A stretch of DNA of 64,000 bases from Sabethes cyaneus (Eukaryota; Arthropoda; Insecta; Diptera; Culicidae): positions 200,836,939 to 200,900,938 of the forward strand of contig NC_071355.1 of NCBI RefSeq assembly GCF_943734655.1, written 5' to 3'. The notes below the pieces were generated by a model. The model made no database searches. It was not told the DNA's origin and worked only from the letters and a program-made list of their open reading frames with translations. Below, piece after piece: positions 57,590 through 64,000 of this stretch. The first letter of the stretch is position 1, and each line of letters starts with the position of its first letter. Made by a program: the position numbers and the translations under genes.

Positions 57590-57870
57590 TTAGAACATCA
57601 AATCGGACTAGATACAATGTTTAAAGATAAATTGGGTTGAATGTTGAAGCAGAGGGATGGTTTAGTACTTTAACAAAATTGTTTATTTTCAGGACATCAA
57701 ATTGGACTTATTTAAATGTTCAAACGATAAAATCGGTTGAAGAAGAGGGATGGTTTTGCACTCTGGCGTACTTCCCAAGCACAGATATCAAATTGGTACA
57801 GGTTTAAACGTCGTTCAGAATCTTCGACCAGTTGGCCCCGGTAACGTTGTTGCTTTCTTTTTGTTAAAGA
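57590..57870 (+). repeat. ~100-bp tandem repeat family, locus 3
   Basis: Three diverged units starting ACATCAAATCGGACT, ACATCAAATTGGACT and ATATCAAATTGGTACAGG. The last has CGTCGT.CAGAATCTTCGACCAGTTGG and is followed by a T-rich segment; the downstream module of loci 1 and 2 is not clear here. Confidence 0.75.
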
Positions 57871-58500
57871 ACACTACACTAAACAGAAATGTTCACAAAT
57901 TTAATGATTTAAAGCTTCTATGATTGGCATTGTGCTGGATAATTCTTCCGACGGATATTTAAAAAGAGTTTCTTGAAGTTTTTATAGCAATTTTGCAGTA
58001 AATGCTGAAGCGTTTATGAAAGGAAAAAAAATCCTTGGGTTCCTACCACGGATATATTGGTATTCATAAAGCAACTATTCGCTTCAAAATTCGTTAATAT
58101 TCCAGGTTTTTCATCCTGATTGGTTAATTTTTGCTTTTATGAGTAAAACGATTGGCAATCTTATAGTTCAGATAATTTTTAAAAACCGCTCAAACCTGCT
58201 CGTTCGACATGATTGACGAGTAACGTATTCGTTCTGCGGTTTGAAAAGGACAACCTAATGACAACCAAAAATAATTCAGTTATTATTTAATTATACGAAA
58301 TTACGAAGCATTCATCAATCTCAAAAGGCAGGTGGTCTGGATGCCTTTCGTGTACATGTCAAATTTTTTTTCACATGTAAAACTAACAACAACACGCACT
58401 AGGAAACCATTGCTTTTGACCACCTGTATTAGAATAATGTTGAATTTGTTGTGCAGCGCAGCTTAACTTCAAGCTAGCTTTTACATTTCCTCAACACACA
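57871..58500. other. Unassigned
   Basis: Nothing recognised. Confidence 0.35.
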
Positions 58501-60560
58501 ACGAACTATTGCAAAAGCTTTTTTTTTGTCAGAGTATTAGGTATTATGCTGGACAGCCACCAAGCCGTCACGAACGCAAGTCACAACTTGCTTCTACTTT
58601 CGTAGGCTAACTTGCAATACCGACGGCTCGCCGGTTGGTTTCTCACCTTGAAAAGTCGTCGTCCCTCGTTGTCGCTGCTTCGTGTTGTAACTAACTCAAC
58701 GGGTGGCAAATCCTTTGGGTAATTATTTTCTAGTCTAACGCACTCGAAAAAACACTAATAGCTTCTTCTATAATCCTGGTCCTCTCTCTTTCTTACTCGT
58801 TGGTCACTTTGGGTAGCGCGGTATCAAACTACGATCAATCACGGGCTTCGGGTTTCAATTGCACTTGGTTTTGAGAAAAGCTTTTACTTTGAGCGAGGTT
58901 TGCTTTCAGGGCAGACCAACTAACCTAACAGAATAGAAGTGTACTTGGTGCGAATTTTATCATCTCAAGTAGAGCGCTGCTCTTCACTTGCTTCCTTCGA
59001 ATGCAATTAGTCACAGTAAGGTGCGGTTTTTTTTCTACTCTGCTCCGCAACAATTGACGATAATTAGTGCAAAGGGTTTTGCGCCACGGAAGTTTTAGAT
59101 CTGCGGCGGCTCACGAACTGGTGCTAATTATAGTCTGTAATGACCGCTTCGAAAGACCACTCCGGACCACTCAGCTGCGGTTTCCCGTACACATAAGCTG
59201 CTAATAGAATTATCAATTTGTTTGCGAACCAAAACCCACCAAGGCAACGTTGCAAGTCTTCACCGTAAGTCTTGTGCGCTTTGTCACGGTTGCTTCTCAA
59301 CTTGAGTCTTCACAATTCTTGCATATCCAATCGGAGTATAATTAATTTTAAGCTGCACTTCAATCACTCGAGTAAGTATTTTGAGTTGTCATCTATATCC
59401 CATTAACTTCATCAATTGTTGCAATTATTCACGGACATTCGGGCACTTTTTTGATATTGTATTAAACACTCCGTTCGTCACCGTTACACAATCCCTCGAA
59501 GGCACACTTTCGGCAAAGGCGTACCTTATCTAATTGAAAACGAATCCAACAAAGTTATGTTCCGTAACATCAACAAAACAGCGGTAATCGAACAAAACAA
59601 CAGGGTTCAGAATTCATGCACACACAAAACAATAATATTCACAATCGCATTGTCCTCGCAGGAACACGGCTGCTACAAAGAAAAATTGGCGCATGCTCCC
59701 CCTAGCGACGACACACTGCACACACTTTCGGGTGAAAAGGTCCTCTCGGCGGAAGTACCCGCACACTGCTGCTGCTGCTGCTGGCCTGGCCTAACAATCG
59801 CACATAAACACGGGTCAACCGGTACCGGCCAAAATATCGTTCTTATCGTTCCCTCTGCGCTTTCACGCGTGACGGAAAACACGCGATCAACAGAACGTGA
59901 AAAAAAATTCGCACAATTAACTGAGCGCGCACGACGGACGGACGGAACCCACTCGACTCGACGCCTGACTAGGCCAAACGAACGTTGAACAAGAACTGAA
60001 CGGCCGCTATCGCAACGTGTAAACAACCACCAAGCAGGTAGAGCAGGCAGCTTGGAGAACCGTGACCGGTTAGCTGCTGGTTACCTGTATTGCATTCATA
60101 AATTAAACCAACACTAAACAACCGTGCGCATCCCACATTATTGCATCACACGGAGTGTGACCGTGTGACGAGTCAACCTCACCAGCAGAGCGGAGCTCGA
60201 TTCGACTCTTTCACTCCGCCGTCGAGCCCTGGGCAAAGACCGGTCTCGCCAATCGCCCGGTCCGTCGTCACGCAACGCACCAATACCGACAAGCGTACGA
60301 AAAACCGGTTCACCGGCGGCCACGAACAGTGTGTACAGTGGAAATACCGTCATCGCGCGAAAAGTAATAGCCATTACCGGGGCCCGTCGGCTCCGCCCCT
60401 TCAGAAAACGGTGAAGTACAACGAACCAATCGTAGCGCTCGGTGCGAAACCTATAATCATAAATTTCAACGGACTCTCCCCCTTGCACGTCAGAGGCACA
60501 GCGCCGTAAAGCGACGGCACACGTGAAGGCCAGCTTTCACCTGTTGGAAGAAGGCAAAAT
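58501..60560 (-). promoter_or_regulatory. GC-richer block, possible minus-strand promoter/5' leader
   Basis: No transposon similarity; GC content rises towards 59600-60550. On the minus strand an Inr-like GCTCAGTTAATTG (about 59925) is followed by trinucleotide-rich (GCAGCAGCAGCAGCAG), GTGTGTGCAGTGTGTCG and, at 59534, AAG|GTACGC that fits a splice donor. ORFs up to 143 codons on either strand overlap and lack a recognised domain. A non-coding first exon read leftward is one explanation; this is inference. Confidence 0.3.
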
Positions 60561-61559
60561 GGGACGGGACGGAATACCGGAGCCGGAGTGATTGGATTTT
60601 TCTCTCGAATCGCCCGAAGTTTCCCATTGCGCCGCGCTAATCGGGGGAAGGCTCGGAGTAAGTGGCATTCATTTATGCTAATACAAGAGCAACATTACGC
60701 GAGGGCGAGCACTTACAGACTGTCAGTGTGAACTAGCTCTCGTAGAAGGTAATTAGAAATAATTGACGTGGGATTGTACGGGTCTTTGCTTGTTTTTTTT
60801 TTTTTTGTTCCCTACAATCACCACAGGAGTAAATTGGATAAGTGAGCTTGGGCTAGATGTTGGTGAAGGGAGGTTGGAGGTTGGACGGGGTAGTTTATTG
60901 CGCCAATAATGCCGGCGAAAACTAATTTGGACAACCTAATTGAACCGGACTCTGCTCAAATGGTCAAGCTTAAATATTTGTGACGGTCACAGTTTGAAAT
61001 TGGATAATTCTTGTAATTAGACTTGCGAAACCATATTGCTTAATAGCGTTTTCATAGAGCGTTATTTATTGACCATGAAATGTTTTTCTAAGCTAAATTC
61101 TATATTGTGTGTTCAATCAGAAATGGTAACTATTAAACACCATGTAAAATTATAATAGGGGTATTTATGTGGGGAGCTATTTTTACCTGAGCAGGTTGGT
61201 TAAAAGTTTACCATTGCTTTTATGCCGATGTACCAATGTTTGGTTTATATTTATGACTTTATCATAGTTATCTTAGCCATGATTTTCGCACGAACACATC
61301 AATGTTTGGAAACGAAAAGCTTACTCGTCAGCCTGGTATTCCAGAGAATACTCATCGAAATTGAGGTGTATTGACAGACTTCGCTATTTCATATTCGTTG
61401 GCATGATTTAGCTTTGTTTACTTTTGTAATTAAGACTAGAGAAAAATTATTATCTCGAAAAGTTAACTCATAGAAAAAAGTAAACTGATTGGCCGATAGA
61501 TAAAAACTAAAGTTCCTTTTTTAAGCGTCTTATTAAAATCTGAATATAGAAAAAAGTTA
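60561..61559. other. Single-copy-looking sequence
   Basis: No ORF or repeat recognised; a poly-T run at 60792-60807. Confidence 0.4.
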
Positions 61560-61640
61560 GGAAACAGACACTGATAAAGCCTGTAAGTCATTGGCAAAAT
61601 TCATATCTGACAGATAAAGAGGAAAAATCCCTTAGCTTTT
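61560..61640 (+). repeat. Foldback repeat family C, truncated copy
   Basis: GAAACAGACACTGATAAAGC, CTGTAAGTCATTGGCAAAAT and ATATCTGACAG match the start of the 56.5-kb copy, then similarity is lost. Confidence 0.7.
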
Positions 61641-62364
61641 TTTATACCATAGATAAAGCCTTCAGTGGATTCTCCTTTTTGTAAATTTACTTTATTTGTA
61701 GCTTTGGAAACTATGCTGATTCGAAAGAATTCGAAAGATTTCTTTGAACTGTCTGAGCACTCAAACCTTTTATGCAAGGCTTATTTTTATGCTTTTGGCA
61801 TTAAAGTGGCTTTTTCTCGCTATTTTTGAAACAGCACGATTTATTTATTCGACTTTCGAAGTAACGCGGTTTTGTACCACATTTTTTGAACTCCCACGGT
61901 TTTTTTCGAAAATTTTTGGATTTAAAGAGTTTAGAAAACATTTAGAGTTTAGAAATTTTTCAATTAACGCTATTTTTACGACGATTCTTGTATTAACTGT
62001 CAGAAAATTTGGTCTATGGTTTACGTTCGGGTTATAAACGAACTAGATTTTTAGAGCAACCCCAACGTGCGACATCGTAAAAACCATCAAGTTACTGACT
62101 ATTTTTTGATGAAAATCAATAAGCTCAAATTTTGAATTTCATGAGAAACTAATTATCTGAAGGGGCGCCAAGTAAGAAGAAGTCCAATTTCTCTTTTTCG
62201 TCTTTCATATCCAACGCTCTACCCTGCCATTCTTTCAATTTAGATATATTACAAAATTGACTTGAGGCATCTAAATTATTTGAGTCTTAGGTGTAATAAA
62301 TTTGAAGTCAATTATTTCGTTCTAGACATCCTTTTTCTTTAAAAACAAAAAAATCAAAGGAGTT
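61641..62364. other. AT-rich, unassigned
   Basis: A 97-codon ORF (61744-62037) is rich in F and has internally similar ATTTTTGAA..CACGGTTT units, i.e. a weak tandem repeat (CACGATTTATTTATTCG, CGCGGTTTTG, CACGGTTTTT). Not recognised as a protein. Confidence 0.4.
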
Positions 62365-62485
62365 GTGTACAAGGCACGACCGCATATGGGACGCAGAGCT
62401 ACGCAAGTCTCTTTATAGCGATAGTAGCATGTATCTATGCATGTAAGAATACGATTCTTCATATATACATGCTACCTGCAACATT
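62365..62485 (-). repeat. Repeat shared with 8.5 kb
   Basis: Inverted match to 8525-8640 (AAGTCTCTTTATAGCGATAGTA, AGAATACGATTCTTC). Confidence 0.75.
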
Positions 62486-62584
62486 TGTTGAGACTAACTG
62501 CAGGTTGAGAATATTCGATTATTTTTGAATGTATGTTAATAGCGCCTCAAATCTTACTTCAACGTCAAACACTATTTACGTATA

Positions 62585-63450
62585 CAGTAACGTTCCGATT
62601 TTGTCAGCTCCCGATTTTGTCTATCCCCGATTTTGTCTACACCCGATTTTATCAGCTTTTTATCCTGATTTTGTCAGCCTATAAATTTTGCTTTATTTTT
62701 GTGCTTTTAAACATGATTTATAATACTTTTCAGCCTGCTTGGAACTATTCTGATTCTGATGCGAGTTATTTGGGGTCAAAATTAGGGTATTTTTATAGTA
62801 AAAGCTCTATAGTTCCTAAACAAGCAAAGATAGAGGTATACTATATTCAGCAATGTTGTGTATTTTTACTATTTGTACAACTTTGTAAAACAGGGAAAAG
62901 TCATACAACAACTACAAAAACAGCTAAAATACAAAAACTGATTTTAACGAGTTTTCATTTATGAGAAATAGAATTTTTCTATGTTTTCTGAAGAGATGGA
63001 AGGTTACTGTCTTCAGCAAAATTTCTTGTAATAATATGCTGTAAAACTTTGCAGAACACATCAATGTGTTATATTGAAACTGAAGAAAAATAAATTTTTA
63101 TTTGCACTTTTAGGGAGATTAATCAAAATTTGAATTCTGCAGGACGATAGAACTTTTAATTTTAAGAAACTCTTCCAAAGGTTCGATAAACCTAAAACCA
63201 AGTTTTCCTGCTCCAAGCTAATGCGCACCAAAAAAGTTTCGGGACCAGTGTGCTGTCCACGGTTCATTGAGCTTTCGGTTGACCAATTAAGGGTTAAAAT
63301 TTAGTTTTTAGCAGAAGTCTTCGATATTGCAAGGTCTTAAGTCTTGAATTTTGAAAAAATTTTCGAAAAACTTTTTTTACCGATTATTTCAGTTGCCCCA
63401 TTTTGTCAACCCAAATTCAACATGGGGCAGACAAAATCGGAACTTTACTA
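62585..63450. mobile_element. TIR element with GTTCCGATTTTGTC ends (TA TSD)
   Basis: CAGTAACGTTCCGATTTTGT at left, inverse of TAGTAAAGTTCCGATTTTGT at right; TA at 62583-62584 and 63451-63452. Subterminal CCCGATTTTGTCTA/CCCGATTTTATC units repeat at the left and GCCCCATTTTGTC inverted at the right. No transposase; the 143-codon ORF 62533-62964 crosses the left TIR. The window's first 352 bases are a second copy of the interior. Confidence 0.88.
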
Positions 63451-63452
63451 TA

Positions 63453-64000
63453 TATGGGTCATTCCACGGGAAATTTACAGTCAAAATTTTTTTTCTCTTC
63501 GGAATATTTTTTTTACGTTCTTTGTTCAAAAAAAATCGACACGTATTTTTGTATTTCGATGTCACTGTTGGAATTCGCAAGATATGATTTTTTAAAGTAT
63601 TGTAATCTGGAAAAATCACTATTTTTTAAATACTGATTGTAAACATTGTTTGTAATATCAAAAAATGACTTTCTACCAGATGTGTTCACTATTCCACAAG
63701 CTTTCAAAATTGGTATACCATACCTCCTCTCGATTGTTTTTCAATAGTTAAATAGTGCATTTTTATAAACAATTGCAATTTTTTCAAAGTTGGAACTTTT
63801 TTTTCTCGATTTTTTTTACTTTAAAATATTTGTTCATCTTTCTCGAAAAAGCATGCAAAATTTGGAAATGGAGAAATGAAAACTCTAGAAGTTATGAATT
63901 TTTATATCGAAGCGCGCACGTTAATGCAAACGAGAGGACGAACACGCGTGCTTCAACGACACGTTACACTTAATAGCATCAAAGGCGGCCTCGTTATGAA
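63453..64000. repeat. GGGTCATTCCACGGG-type repeat, runs off the window
   Basis: Starts ATGGGTCATTCCACGGG, a motif also seen inverted near 10495 (GGCATGGAATGACC). AT-rich; overlapping ORFs in several frames at 63344-63707 are not recognised. The right end lies outside the window. Confidence 0.5.

Noticed and set aside
59557..60509. ORFs of 116-143 codons on both strands
   Set aside because: High GC lowers stop frequency; overlapping frames on both strands, no domain recognised, no clear splice or start context.

Overview
The window looks like a TE-dense, AT-rich stretch of a mosquito (Culicidae) nuclear genome, probably intergenic or intronic. I see no intact protein-coding gene, rRNA or canonical tRNA gene. 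Almost every long ORF is a repeat translation, a transposon remnant or chance. The mosquito assignment rests on remembered resemblance of several repeats (the tRNA-derived SINE with a GGCTTTGCTTTG tail, repeats with GTCATTCCA or CGGCCCTCCGGGCC motifs, R1- and Jockey-type LINEs) and is an inference.

Layout. 1-3.5 kb: interspersed repeats, a purine tract, a GGGTTCGGGT minisatellite and a TCCAATTTCAA minisatellite. 3.5-7.0 kb: mostly single-copy-looking sequence with a GC-rich, promoter-like block at 4.6-5.3 kb. 7.1-10.5 kb: an inverted-repeat transposon split by insertions, one of which carries a dead histone H2A fragment. 11.1 kb: a hairpin with perfect 39-bp arms. 11.8-14.4 kb: three terminal-inverted-repeat (TIR) elements nested in one another. 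14.4-15.8 kb: LINE fragments. 15.8-18.9 kb: unique-looking. 18.9-20.1 kb: three copies of one small foldback MITE. 20.2-26.3 kb: broken LINEs with insertions, plus a (CG)n(TG)n tract. 26.5-30.9 kb: large foldback elements. 30.9-33.3 kb: unique-looking. 33.3-38.5 kb: SINE, Jockey-like LINE, a foldback carrying two MITEs, a ~100-bp tandem-repeat family and a mariner C-terminus. 38.5-42.1 kb: unique-looking. 42.1-44.8 kb: two degenerate Tc1/mariner transposases (one split by a MITE with an 8-bp target duplication) and a SINE. 47.0-47.9 kb: a non-LTR-type insertion with a 22-bp target duplication. 48.2-57.9 kb: MITEs, minisatellites, SINEs and further tandem-repeat copies. 58.5-60.6 kb: a GC-richer block that may hold a minus-strand promoter or 5' leader. 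61.5-64 kb: more repeats, including a complete copy of the element whose tail opens the window.

The sequence records waves of transposition: cut-and-paste MITEs (mostly TA duplications, two with 8 bp), SINEs mobilised in trans, and decayed LINEs and Tc1/mariner elements that served as landing sites. No element here encodes an intact transposase or reverse transcriptase, so any current mobility would depend on proteins made elsewhere. I found no coherent new multi-gene system. The best leads are the ~100-bp tandem-repeat family, the H2A fragment inside a transposon, the perfect 39-bp hairpin, the 22-bp-TSD retro-insertion and the nested TIR elements. All repeat calls come from reading by eye; boundaries without a target duplication are approximate.
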